Assembly (NCBI RefSeq): GCF_003185915.1
Contig: NZ_QHLZ01000010.1
Coordinates: 57,446-121,445, forward strand
DNA: 64,000 nt
Direction of reading: 5' to 3'
DNA from: Arthrobacter psychrochitiniphilus
GTDB taxonomy: Bacteria > Actinomycetota > Actinomycetes > Actinomycetales > Micrococcaceae
The first letter of the stretch is position 1; every line of letters begins with the position of its first letter. Below are positions 39,334-47,345 of this stretch, one piece after another. Under the pieces are notes generated by a model, which worked only from the letters and a program-made list of their open reading frames with translations, was not told the DNA's origin and did no database searches. The position numbers and the translations under genes were made by a program.

Positions 39334-40314
39334 TTAGTTGCTGTGCGGGGTGGTGTGTTCCGCGTGGGCGGGTTCGTTGATCTGGCCCATGTTGTGTTTC
39401 AGGTAGGCAGGGGAGCGCCACCCCATGACAGCCTCGGTCATGCGGATGGCGGAGCTGGAGGCCGCCACGTTGTGCATGCGCAGAATCCGGGCCCCGCCCA
39501 AAATGCAGATCACCCCGGAGGCAATGGAACCCTCCAACCGCTCAGACTTGGTCTGGTTGAGTGTCTCGCCAATGAAGTCCTTGTTGGACACAGCCGCCAG
39601 GGTGGGGAAGCCCAACGCCGCAATTTCATTGAAGCGGCGCGTGATTTCCAGCGTGTGTAGCGTGTTCTTGTTTAGATCGTGGCCGGGATCGATGATGATT
39701 TTCTCCGCCGGAACACCCAGCGACAACGCCAACTCCACCTTCTCCGAGAGGAACGCCGCAACCTCGGTCACCACATCATCATAATGCGGACGTGGGTACA
39801 CGGTGCGCGGGGCGGCGAGCGAATGCGTGATGACCAAATGGGCACCGTACTCAGCCACCACCCTGGCAATGTCCGGGTTGGATAAACCCGTGGTGTCATT
39901 GATGACGTTGGCGCCTGCCGCAATGCTGCGCGCAGCAACCTCGGGCAGGAATGTGTCCACGGAAATGATGACGTCGCTGGCGCCAGCCACGGCGGCAATG
40001 ACCGGCACCACCCTGTCACCTTCTTCCTCGGCGCCCAGCGCCGGCCCCGGCGCAAACGGGACACCACCAATGTCAACCCAGTCTGCGCCGTTCTCCACCG
40101 CTTTCAAGGACGCCGCAACTGCCGCATCCAGCGCAAACGTGGACCCGGCGTCGTAAAAGGAGTCAGGAGTGCGGTTCACGATCGCCATGAGCGCCACCTG
40201 GCGGCTGAAGTCGATGGTGCGCGGGCCAAAGTGGTGGACCGGGTGGAGCAGCGGCGGGGTGTAGAACGGGGCAGCGTTGCCTATGGTGGTGGAAGAGGTC
40301 CTCATACCCTCCAT
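39334..40314 (-). CDS. dihydropteroate synthase-like protein, FolP2 type
   Basis: TIM-barrel protein of 326 residues. MAIVNRTPDSFYDAG and DPGHDLNKNTLH show the DHPS family. Key DHPS loops are changed: DIGGESTRPG is DIGGVPFAPG, SRKxFIG is SNKDFIG and the NDVSG block is NDTTG. These changes match the FolP2 paralogue of mycobacteria, reported to lack DHPS activity, rather than true FolP. ATG 40314 overlaps the stop of the FAD reductase gene (TGATG), with GAGG seven bases upstream. It probably acts on another pterin; this is inference. Confidence 0.85.
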   Translation of the reverse strand: MEGMRTSSTTIGNAAPFYTPPLLHPVHHFGPRTIDFSRQVALMAIVNRTPDSFYDAGSTFALDAAVAASLKAVENGADWVDIGGVPFAPGPALGAEEEGDRVVPVIAAVAGASDVIISVDTFLPEVAARSIAAGANVINDTTGLSNPDIARVVAEYGAHLVITHSLAAPRTVYPRPHYDDVVTEVAAFLSEKVELALSLGVPAEKIIIDPGHDLNKNTLHTLEITRRFNEIAALGFPTLAAVSNKDFIGETLNQTKSERLEGSIASGVICILGGARILRMHNVAASSSAIRMTEAVMGWRSPAYLKHNMGQINEPAHAEHTTPHSN

Positions 40315-41585
40315 CAAATAGCCTCGAGCGGGGTTTGCAGGTCAGCCAGCTTGGCCGTGTCGATGCTGCGGCCGGAGGAGATGAGCGCCTTGATGGCATC
40401 TTGGACGTCCCAAATGTTCACGTTCATGCCCGCCACCACACGGCCCTCAAGCACCCAGAACGCAATGAATTCTCGCTTTTCCAGGTCGCCGCGGATCACC
40501 ACTTCTGCATCCTTGGTCAGTGCCCCGAAGCCGGAGTACTCCATGCCGAGGTCAAATTGGTCGGTGTAGAAGTAGGGGATGTCATCGAGCACGGCGTCCT
40601 TGCCCAGCATGGACTTGGCCGCCACCTTGCCGCTGGCAATGGCGTTGGCCCAGTGCTCGGAGCGAGCGTGCATGCCGGTCACCGGGTGCATGGCGTTGGC
40701 CACGTCACCGGCTGCGAACACATCCGCCGCCGAGGTGTGCAGGGAGGCGTCCACCTCGATGCCGTTGTTGATGGTGAGCCCGGCGCCCTTGGCCAGGGAG
40801 ATGTTCGGGACTACCCCCACGGCCACAATGACAATATCGGCAGGCAGGGTGACACCGGTGGTGGTCAGGACGGAGGTGACACGCCCATCGGAGCCCTGAA
40901 TTTCGGCGGCACTGGCGGGCAGCTCAAACTGCACACCGGCCTCCTTGTGCCGGTTGGTGAACACGGTGCCCAGTTGCGCTCCGATCGCCACGGACAGCGG
41001 CACCTCCTCGAGCCCCATGAGCGCCACCTTGTTGCCCAGCTCGGTGGCCGTGGCAGCAATTTCCATGCCAATCCAGCCGGAGCCGATCATGACCACATTC
41101 TTGCCGCCGCCTTCGAGCAGGGCATGCAGGCCTACGCTGTCTGCCTTGGTCCGGAACGTGTAAACACCCTTGAGTTCGACGCCGGGGAAAGGGATACGGC
41201 GCGGGGCGGCACCTGTTGCGATGAGCGCCTTGGCATACGAAAGAACGGTTCCGTCAGCCAGTGTGACGGTGTGGGCGGCCGGGTCCAGCGCAGTGGCGGC
41301 AGTGCCGGTGCGGAGGGTGACATTGTTCTCCGGGTACCAGTTCGCAGGCAGCGGCAGCAGGGCGTCTTCGCCCTCCTTGCCGGCCAAAAATCCCTTGGAC
41401 AGCGGCGGGCGCTGGTACGGGGTCTCGGCTTCGTCGGCCACGATGGTGATGGCCCCGTCCCACCCTTCCTTCCGCAGAGTCTCCGCAGCGGTGGCGGCTG
41501 TGAGTCCGCCGCCAATGATGACCATGCCGGGGGCTGCTGTGTCCTCGGCGCCGTTGGTGGATGCTGTGCTGGTGCTCTGACTCAT
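40314..41585 (-). CDS. FAD-dependent NAD(P)H oxidoreductase (ferredoxin-reductase type)
   Basis: Flavoprotein of 423 residues. The FAD-binding motif is VIIGGGLTAATAAETLR near the N-terminus, the NAD(P)H motif MIGSGWIGMEIAATATELG near residue 155 and the second FAD motif DVFAAGDVAN near 300. A C-terminal reductase domain follows (FYTDQFDLGMEYSG), as in rubredoxin/ferredoxin reductases of oxygenase systems. No ferredoxin is encoded nearby. It lies between folE and the folP2-type gene in a tight operon, so it may reduce a pterin or its partner. ATG 41585 with GGAAAGAG upstream is the likely start. Confidence 0.88.
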   Translation of the reverse strand: MSQSTSTASTNGAEDTAAPGMVIIGGGLTAATAAETLRKEGWDGAITIVADEAETPYQRPPLSKGFLAGKEGEDALLPLPANWYPENNVTLRTGTAATALDPAAHTVTLADGTVLSYAKALIATGAAPRRIPFPGVELKGVYTFRTKADSVGLHALLEGGGKNVVMIGSGWIGMEIAATATELGNKVALMGLEEVPLSVAIGAQLGTVFTNRHKEAGVQFELPASAAEIQGSDGRVTSVLTTTGVTLPADIVIVAVGVVPNISLAKGAGLTINNGIEVDASLHTSAADVFAAGDVANAMHPVTGMHARSEHWANAIASGKVAAKSMLGKDAVLDDIPYFYTDQFDLGMEYSGFGALTKDAEVVIRGDLEKREFIAFWVLEGRVVAGMNVNIWDVQDAIKALISSGRSIDTAKLADLQTPLEAI

Positions 41586-41642
41586 GATCGAAACTCTTTC
41601 CACTGGAAATTCGGTGTTTCTGTTATTTGGTGAGGAAAAATG

Positions 41643-42248
41643 TCAGTGCGGGAACTGCCTTTGCAAGGGGCCGTCCTCGTGCAATAGCCCCGTAAAGACC
41701 GAGGTGCGGGTCAAGGTGCCAGCGGTCTGTACACCGCGCAATGACATGCACATGTGCTCGGCTTCCATGACCACGCCAACCCCGCGCGGAGCCAAGGTGT
41801 CCTCGAGCCAGTCGGCGACTTGCTGGGTGAGGCGCTCCTGGACTTGAAGATCGCGGGAGAAGAGTTCCACGCCGCGGGCCAGTTTGGACAGGCCAAACAG
41901 CCGATCGCCGGGCAGGTAACCCACATGGGCCACGCCACGGAAGGGGAGCAGGTGGTGCTGGCACAGTGAATGGAACGGGATGGCTTTGACCAGAACCAGG
42001 CCCTGGTAACCATCGTCGTTGGGGAACGTGGTCCAGGACGTCTCGCGGGGTGTGAGCATCTCCGCGTAGGCACCAGCCACCCGGCGGGGAGTGTCAAGCA
42101 GGTGCGGGCTGGTCTCGTCCCGGCCCAATGCACGCAGAAATTCGGCAATGGCTGCCTGGGCGCGGGGCAGATCAATTCCGGGTACGGCCAGAATTTCCGT
42201 CTCATCCAAGGTAAGAATGTCAGGCAACGCCGTGCTGGTAATCGTCAT
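41643..42248 (-). CDS. folE: GTP cyclohydrolase I
   Basis: Enzyme of 201 residues that converts GTP to dihydroneopterin triphosphate, the first step of folate/pterin synthesis. The zinc ligands lie in FHSLCQHHLLPF and EAEHMCMSLRGVQ, and DTPRRVAGAYAEML, GLSKLARGVELFSRDLQVQE and TRTSVFTG are all present, so the active site looks complete. ATG 42248 follows AAGGG. It is the first gene of a four-gene minus-strand operon, with a good promoter at 42279-42307. A second, housekeeping folE may exist elsewhere in the genome. Confidence 0.94.
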   Translation of the reverse strand: MTITSTALPDILTLDETEILAVPGIDLPRAQAAIAEFLRALGRDETSPHLLDTPRRVAGAYAEMLTPRETSWTTFPNDDGYQGLVLVKAIPFHSLCQHHLLPFRGVAHVGYLPGDRLFGLSKLARGVELFSRDLQVQERLTQQVADWLEDTLAPRGVGVVMEAEHMCMSLRGVQTAGTLTRTSVFTGLLHEDGPLQRQFPH

Positions 42249-42278
42249 GTCCAACCCTTTCTAAAGCTTGTATTATTG

Positions 42279-42307
42279 ACTTTAGAAGTGCAGACTCGAA
42301 GCGTCAA
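42279..42307 (-). promoter_or_regulatory. candidate promoter of the folE operon
   Basis: On the minus strand TTGACG (42307-42302) is followed after 17 bp by TAAAGT (42284-42279), about 30 bp before the folE ATG. It faces the divergent HTH regulator gene. Confidence 0.55.
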
Positions 42308-42325
42308 GTAAACGCGTAATAATCC

Positions 42326-42336
42326 ACACTTAGTGT
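42326..42336. promoter_or_regulatory. small palindrome in the folE/regulator intergenic region
   Basis: ACACT and AGTGT flank a central T, between the divergent folE operon and its probable regulator. It lies just upstream of the folE -35 box. It is short, so only a weak candidate operator. Confidence 0.35.
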
Positions 42337-42366
42337 CAACGGACGGAAAGCGCAAGGCCCCAGGCC

Positions 42367-43104
42367 ATGGAAGAATTTGTACAACCCAACGGCAAGCCGA
42401 TTATCAGCAAGGAACAGGCAGAGATGACAACCGCCCTGCGCTCCGGACTCAACGACGGCGAACGGCTGCGTGCGGTGGCTGCGCTGGGGGACCCTGTGCG
42501 TCGCAAGCTCTTTGAAATGGTGCGCGACGCTTCCGCGCCGCTGAGCCGGGATGACTGTGCTCAGGCGTTGGGCCTGCCCAAGAGCACGGTGCGGCTGCAA
42601 TTGGACCGGCTCGTGGAGGAAAAGCTGCTCAGCGTTCAGTACCGCAAACTGGGTGCGAAAACGGGGCCGGGATCCGGCCGGCCCAGCAAGCTATATGCCG
42701 TGGCACAGGCTGAGATCAGCGCCTCTGTTCCGCCGCGGCATTACGATCTAGCGGCCGCGCTGCTCGCATCCGCCGTGCAACGGGCCATCGATTTCGGCGA
42801 GAATGTGGCTGATTCCATGGCCGCCGTGGCGTACGAGGAGGGCCGCCGGCTCGGCATGGAGGGCGGTGACATCCTCCAGTTGCTACTGAATGCCGGCTAC
42901 AGCCCTCAGCCCGACGGGCAGGGTGGCACCATCATGGCCAATTGCCCCTTCCACCGGCTTTCGCAGGATCACACGGGTGTGGTGTGCTCGCTCAACGGCT
43001 CCCTGCTGGCCGGTGCGCTGGAGGGTTGCGCGGACGACCGCCACGCCTTGGCCCCGGACGCCGAAATCTCCCACTGCTGCGCCCGGTTGGTCCTGAAGCA
43101 TTAG
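42367..43104 (+). CDS. HTH transcriptional regulator with cysteine-rich C-terminus (SufR-like)
   Basis: Regulator of 245 residues. The N-terminal winged helix (about 35-95; DCAQALGLPKSTVRLQLDRL) is of the ArsR/DeoR type. The C-terminus has spaced cysteines: NCPFHRL, then VVCSLN, EGCADD and SHCCARL at the end. This is the spacing style of Fe-S-binding regulators such as SufR, so it may sense redox state or Fe-S supply. It is divergent from folE with 118 bp between starts and most likely controls that operon; the next gene on its own strand is unrelated. Confidence 0.85.
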   Translation: MEEFVQPNGKPIISKEQAEMTTALRSGLNDGERLRAVAALGDPVRRKLFEMVRDASAPLSRDDCAQALGLPKSTVRLQLDRLVEEKLLSVQYRKLGAKTGPGSGRPSKLYAVAQAEISASVPPRHYDLAAALLASAVQRAIDFGENVADSMAAVAYEEGRRLGMEGGDILQLLLNAGYSPQPDGQGGTIMANCPFHRLSQDHTGVVCSLNGSLLAGALEGCADDRHALAPDAEISHCCARLVLKH

Positions 43105-43168
43105 CTTCCCACCATCCCCACTTTCGCTGCCTCGGATTTGACTGCCTAGGCGTTGGTAATGTGGGCCC

Positions 43169-43921
43169 ATGGAACAAGTTGACGGAAGTGATGGGCAGTG
43201 GATCGCCGACGCGTTGGAACGCTACCTGAACAAGGAGCTCTGGGATCAATGGATTGGCACGGTTGCCACCACCATTCCGGATAGCTTTCAGGCGTACGCC
43301 CGGATCCTGCACCGGGTCAGCGGCAACACCACGACGGAGGTGCGGTGGACAGATGTCGCCGCGGCGAAAGGGACCACCGTCCACCCCGCCGTCCAGTTCC
43401 ACCGGCTGGCGCAGACGGAGCTTTACGGCAACGCGGTGCTTGAGGGTGCACCCTACGGGCGGCCGGACCAAGGAGAGCTCGACCAGACCCAACTGGTGGC
43501 CTTGGCTGAAATATTGGCCGGGCACACGGCTGCCGGGCAGGACGTTTTCCAAGCCGTATGGGTTGGTTGGGGGAGCTTCGCGCCTGGCGACGGCGGCATT
43601 CCGGACGGCGCAGGCGAGCGGCTCAGAGTGGCTGGCGGGTTGCGCGAATACTGGGTTTTCCGCGGCGCCATGGCAGAGCTGGCCTGCCCACCCTGGAGCG
43701 AGGAGGAAGGTGGGACGCACCGCGAGACTCCCAATCTGGCTTGGCCGGCTGGCCGGAGCTGGTGCCTGGCCACGGAGATCGACTTTGATTCCACCTTGGT
43801 GGGCGGGAGCGCAGAGTTGATTGCCGCCGTCGTCAATTCACCGGTACTGGAGGCGCTCCAGGTGAGCCCCGCCACCAACCTCAGCTCTGAAGGTGACGTG
43901 ATCAACGCCCCACGCCAGTGA
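43169..43921 (+). CDS. hypothetical protein
   Basis: Soluble protein of 250 residues with no signal peptide or membrane span. I do not recognise a domain. Aromatic-rich blocks are DQWIGTVATTIPDSFQAYAR, VWVGWGSFAPG and LREYWVFRGAMAEL. Base and codon use look like the neighbours', and the gene ends 26 bp before the cysteine desulfurase start, so it may be co-transcribed. The start at ATG 43169 has only a weak ribosome site. Confidence 0.75.
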   Translation: MEQVDGSDGQWIADALERYLNKELWDQWIGTVATTIPDSFQAYARILHRVSGNTTTEVRWTDVAAAKGTTVHPAVQFHRLAQTELYGNAVLEGAPYGRPDQGELDQTQLVALAEILAGHTAAGQDVFQAVWVGWGSFAPGDGGIPDGAGERLRVAGGLREYWVFRGAMAELACPPWSEEEGGTHRETPNLAWPAGRSWCLATEIDFDSTLVGGSAELIAAVVNSPVLEALQVSPATNLSSEGDVINAPRQ

Positions 43922-43947
43922 GTGCGTCTGTGCCGTAGAATTATCAA

Positions 43948-45168
43948 GTGCCCGTGTATCTAGATCACGCGGCGACCACGCCTATTTCGGCCCCGGCCCT
44001 CGCCGCACTCACTTCCGTTATTGCCCGTAGCGGCAATCCGTCCTCCCTTCATGGAGCCGGCCGCCGCGCCCGCGCCACTGTGGAAGCCTCCCGCGAAACC
44101 ATCGCCAAGGCTGCTGGCGCCCACCCCACGGAGGTCATTTTCACCTCCGGTGGGACCGAGGCGGACAACCTCGCTGTGAAGGGCCTATTCTGGGCCCGCA
44201 ATGCTGCCGAGCCCGCCCGCACCCGCATCCTGGTCTCCGCCATTGAGCACGCCGCCGTGGCGGACACCGTGGAATGGCTGGAAAAGCACGAAGGCGCCGA
44301 AGCGATCTGGCTGCCGGTCGATGCCACCGGCACGCTCAGCCTTGCCGCACTGGAAAAAGAATTGTCCGACGGCGGAGCGGACTCGGTCGCGCTGCTGACC
44401 TGCATGTGGGCCAACAATGAGGTGGGCACCATCCAGCCCATCGCCGAGGTGGTTGCGCTCGCCGACAAGTACGGCATCCCGGTGCATTCGGACGCCGTCC
44501 AGGCGTTCGGCTCCGTGCCCGTGAACTTCCGTAACTCCGGCCTGGCGGCCATGTCCATCAGCGGGCACAAGATCGGCGGCCCCGTGGGTGTTGGCGCCCT
44601 GCTGCTGGGCCGGGCCGTAAAGCTCACCCCTGTTTTGCATGGTGGCGGGCAGGAACGTGGCGTCCGCTCCGGCACCCTGGACACGGCCGGGATTGCCGCC
44701 TTTGCCGCGGCCGCAGCCGATGTCACCTCCCATCTAGAGTCTGAGAGTGCCCGTATTTCAGAACTCCGGGACGCCATCATCGTCGCAGTCCGTGAAGCCA
44801 TTCCCGAGGCGGTGCTGCGCGGGATTGACCCGGCCGTGGCGCCGGATAAAAGACTGCCCGGCAACGCCCACTTCACGTTCCCCGGTTGTGAAGGGGACTC
44901 CCTGCTGTTCCTGCTGGACATGGCAGGCATTGAATCCTCCACAGGCTCGGCCTGCACCGCAGGAGTCCCCCGCCCCTCGCACGTCTTGTTGGCCATGGGA
45001 CTAGATGAGGACACCGCACGTGGCGCACAGCGCTTTAGTTTGGGGCATACATCGGCGCCGTCCGACGTTGACGCCTTTGTTGCCGCTCTGCCAGAGGCAC
45101 ATGCGCGCGCAAAAAAAGCAGGCATGGCCGGGCACGCCTCATCCATTCAGACCGCAAGCACCCGCTAA
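43948..45168 (+). CDS. iscS: cysteine desulfurase (IscS/NifS family)
   Basis: PLP enzyme of 406 residues that takes sulfur from cysteine as a persulfide. VYLDHAATTPIS, FTSGGTEADNLAV and ISGHKIGGPVGVGALLLGR hold the substrate and PLP sites, with the PLP lysine at K208. The nucleophilic cysteine is C336 in SSTGSACTAGV. It sits 51 bp before mnmA, which needs such sulfur for tRNA 2-thiouridine, so the pair probably forms a thiolation operon. GTG 43948 is the first codon. Confidence 0.94.
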   Translation: MPVYLDHAATTPISAPALAALTSVIARSGNPSSLHGAGRRARATVEASRETIAKAAGAHPTEVIFTSGGTEADNLAVKGLFWARNAAEPARTRILVSAIEHAAVADTVEWLEKHEGAEAIWLPVDATGTLSLAALEKELSDGGADSVALLTCMWANNEVGTIQPIAEVVALADKYGIPVHSDAVQAFGSVPVNFRNSGLAAMSISGHKIGGPVGVGALLLGRAVKLTPVLHGGGQERGVRSGTLDTAGIAAFAAAAADVTSHLESESARISELRDAIIVAVREAIPEAVLRGIDPAVAPDKRLPGNAHFTFPGCEGDSLLFLLDMAGIESSTGSACTAGVPRPSHVLLAMGLDEDTARGAQRFSLGHTSAPSDVDAFVAALPEAHARAKKAGMAGHASSIQTASTR

Positions 45169-45219
45169 GGGTGCCGGCGCAACAATCTTCAGCGGTACAC
45201 AGCAAGTGAAAGGCAAGTA

Positions 45220-46359
45220 ATGCGAGTATTGGCAGCCATGAGTGGCGGAGTTGACTCCGCCGTAGCCGCGGCACGTGCAGTAGATGCCGGGCACGACGTC
45301 GTCGGCGTGCACCTGGCGCTCTCCCGCATGCCCGGAACCCTACGCACCGGCAGCCGCGGCTGCTGCACCGTGGAGGATTCCAACGATGCCTGGCGGGCCT
45401 GCGATCTGCTCGGCATCCCGTACTATGTGTGGGATTTCTCCGAACGTTTCAAGGAGGATGTGGTCCAGGACTTCATCGACGAATACGCCGCCGGACGCAC
45501 CCCCAATCCCTGCATGCGCTGCAACGAGAGGATCAAGTTCGCGGCCCTTCTGGAGAAGGCCATCGCGCTGGGCTTCGATGCTGTCTGCACGGGCCACTAC
45601 GCCAAGGTCATCACCGATGCAGACGGCAACCCGGAGCTGCACCGTGCTGCTGACTGGGCCAAGGACCAGAGCTATGTACTGGGGGTGTTGACTCATGAGC
45701 AGCTCAAGCACTCCATGTTCCCCCTGGCCGATACCCCGTCCAAGGCCGAGGTTCGCGCCGAAGCTGAGGCCCGCGGCCTGTCCGTGGCCAAGAAGCCGGA
45801 CAGCCACGATATCTGCTTCATCCCGGACGGCGACACCGCCGGCTGGCTGGCTGAGAAGATCGAGATGACCGACGGGGACGTTGTTGACGAAACCGGCGCG
45901 AAAGTGGGCGGCCACACCGGCTCCAACCAGTTCACAGTAGGTCAGCGCCGCGGTCTGAAGTTGGGCACGCCCGCCGCCGACGGTAAGCCCCGCTTCGTGT
46001 TGGAAATCCGGCCCAAGGAGAACAAGGTTATTGTGGGCCCGCACGCCCTGCTGGCCATCGACAGCATCCAGGGCATCAAGGTTTCCTGGGCCGGGCTGCC
46101 CATCGCCGAGGTCGCCACCGGCGAAGAGTTTGATTGCTACGCCCAGGTCCGCGCCCATGGTGACCCCGTGCCGGCCCGCGCCTTTATCACAGAAGAGACG
46201 GACGACGGCGGCACCCGCCAGCAGTTGCATGTCACCTTGGTGGAGCCGCTACGCGGGGTGGCGCCGGGGCAGACCATTGTGCTGTACCAGGGATCCCGTG
46301 TGCTGGGTCAAGCAACCATCGACACGGCAAGGTCCTTGGCCCGCCCGGACCTCCCCTAA
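45220..46359 (+). CDS. mnmA: tRNA-specific 2-thiouridylase
   Basis: Enzyme of 379 residues that places sulfur on U34 of tRNA-Lys, Glu and Gln. The PP-loop [11 protein letters not shown] activates the base with ATP. The catalytic cysteine pair is C98 ([10 protein letters not shown]) and C199 ([11 protein letters not shown]). The C-terminal beta-barrel (FTVGQRRGL, then the RFVLEIRP block) is present. ATG 45220 follows GAAAGGCAAG. It is downstream of a cysteine desulfurase as in mycobacteria, and ends at a complex inverted repeat. Confidence 0.96.
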   Translation: MRVLAAMSGGVDSAVAAARAVDAGHDVVGVHLALSRMPGTLRTGSRGCCTVEDSNDAWRACDLLGIPYYVWDFSERFKEDVVQDFIDEYAAGRTPNPCMRCNERIKFAALLEKAIALGFDAVCTGHYAKVITDADGNPELHRAADWAKDQSYVLGVLTHEQLKHSMFPLADTPSKAEVRAEAEARGLSVAKKPDSHDICFIPDGDTAGWLAEKIEMTDGDVVDETGAKVGGHTGSNQFTVGQRRGLKLGTPAADGKPRFVLEIRPKENKVIVGPHALLAIDSIQGIKVSWAGLPIAEVATGEEFDCYAQVRAHGDPVPARAFITEETDDGGTRQQLHVTLVEPLRGVAPGQTIVLYQGSRVLGQATIDTARSLARPDLP

Positions 46360-46360
46360 G

Positions 46361-46481
46361 CCCCCTCCCATCGCGCCCTCACTTTAGGGGGCTTTTGGGC
46401 AAACGGTCCCGCACTTTCATAAAAAGCGTTCGCTAAAACACGCCCGAAAGTGAGGGAGCATTTGTAGTGGTGGGAGAGGGG
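46361..46481. repeat. nested inverted repeat, CCCTCAC-type, copy 2
   Basis: Outer arms CCCCTCCCA and TGGGAGAGGGG and inner arms CCCTCACTTT (46376) and AAAGTGAGGG (46447) enclose a small AGCG-TT-CGCT hairpin. The left third (46374-46414) resembles 18368-18408. It begins directly after the mnmA stop and probably ends that transcript. Confidence 0.75.
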
Positions 46482-46539
46482 TTGCGGGGCTGGCGTAAGC
46501 TTCCTTCTAAGGTGACTTGGCTCACGGAAGGTTGACACG

Positions 46540-47163
46540 ATGCCCCCGCATACAATTCCCAACCCGCTGCAACACTTAGAAGGCGCGCTGAATCAGTGCG
46601 CAGAAGTTATCAGCGCCATCTCGGCCAACCAAGCGGACTGGCCCACGCCTTGCGCTGATTGGTCCGTGCAGGATCTCCTGCATCATCTAGTGGTTCAGGA
46701 TTTGCCTAAATTCACCATTATGGCCCGGGGTACCCACATTGACCCGATGGCCTCAGATGCCACAGTGGGAGCTGATTGGTCCACTCGCTTTAGCGACGGC
46801 GCCGTCTTACTCATGCGCGCCTGGGCAACGGCGGATCTCAGCACTCAGGTGGCGCTCCCGGGTGGTGGTGAGGCGCCCCTGCGCAGCCGGATAGGACTGC
46901 AGATCACAGAATTCACCGTCCATACCTGGGACTTGCTCAAGGCAACAGGCGTCCCTGTGATTCTGGATCCGGTACTGGCTGAACAATCGCTGGCCTGGTC
47001 TCAACGGATGCTCAAGCTTGAGCATCGAGGAACCGACAGGGGCATTGGTGTGGAGGTCCGCGTCCCCATAGCCTCCGATTCCTACACCCAGCTTGCCGGC
47101 TGGTTTGGGCGCAGCCCCTACTTCCGGGCGGGCCCGCGCGCAGAATCCTTCAGCCAGCCCTAA
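46540..47163 (+). CDS. TIGR03086 family protein (mycothiol/DinB-like metal-binding)
   Basis: Protein of 207 residues of the maleylpyruvate-isomerase/DinB fold group common in actinobacteria, where some members use mycothiol. WPTPCADWSVQDLLHHLVVQ is the family signature, with metal-binding histidines in LLHHL and TVHTWDL. It is preceded by GGAAGG. No neighbouring catabolic genes point to a substrate. Confidence 0.83.
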   Translation: MPPHTIPNPLQHLEGALNQCAEVISAISANQADWPTPCADWSVQDLLHHLVVQDLPKFTIMARGTHIDPMASDATVGADWSTRFSDGAVLLMRAWATADLSTQVALPGGGEAPLRSRIGLQITEFTVHTWDLLKATGVPVILDPVLAEQSLAWSQRMLKLEHRGTDRGIGVEVRVPIASDSYTQLAGWFGRSPYFRAGPRAESFSQP

Positions 47164-47180
47164 GGGCCGGCACATCCATG

Positions 47181-47202
47181 AGAGTAACAACGTCGTTACT
47201 CT
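47181..47202. terminator. hairpin after the TIGR03086 gene
   Basis: AGAGTAAC and GTTACTCT pair around a 6-nt loop, 18 bp after the stop codon. The T-tract is short, so an operator role for the downstream transporter is also possible. Confidence 0.45.
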
Positions 47203-47345
47203 TTGGTAACCTTCTGGTTGCAACTGACCTTTCGATGCAAGTCCGCGCGTGCAAATCTGATAAAGATTGACTATCAGGGAAGTGGGCATCGTCACACAAC
47301 GTAATGTGGCGGCGCCCACCTTATCGCACAAGAGAAAGTTTGCTG

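Noticed and set aside
40335..41633. 432-residue open frame on the plus strand opposite the FAD reductase
   Set aside because: The minus strand encodes a complete flavoprotein with both nucleotide-binding motifs; the plus-strand frame has shadow composition.
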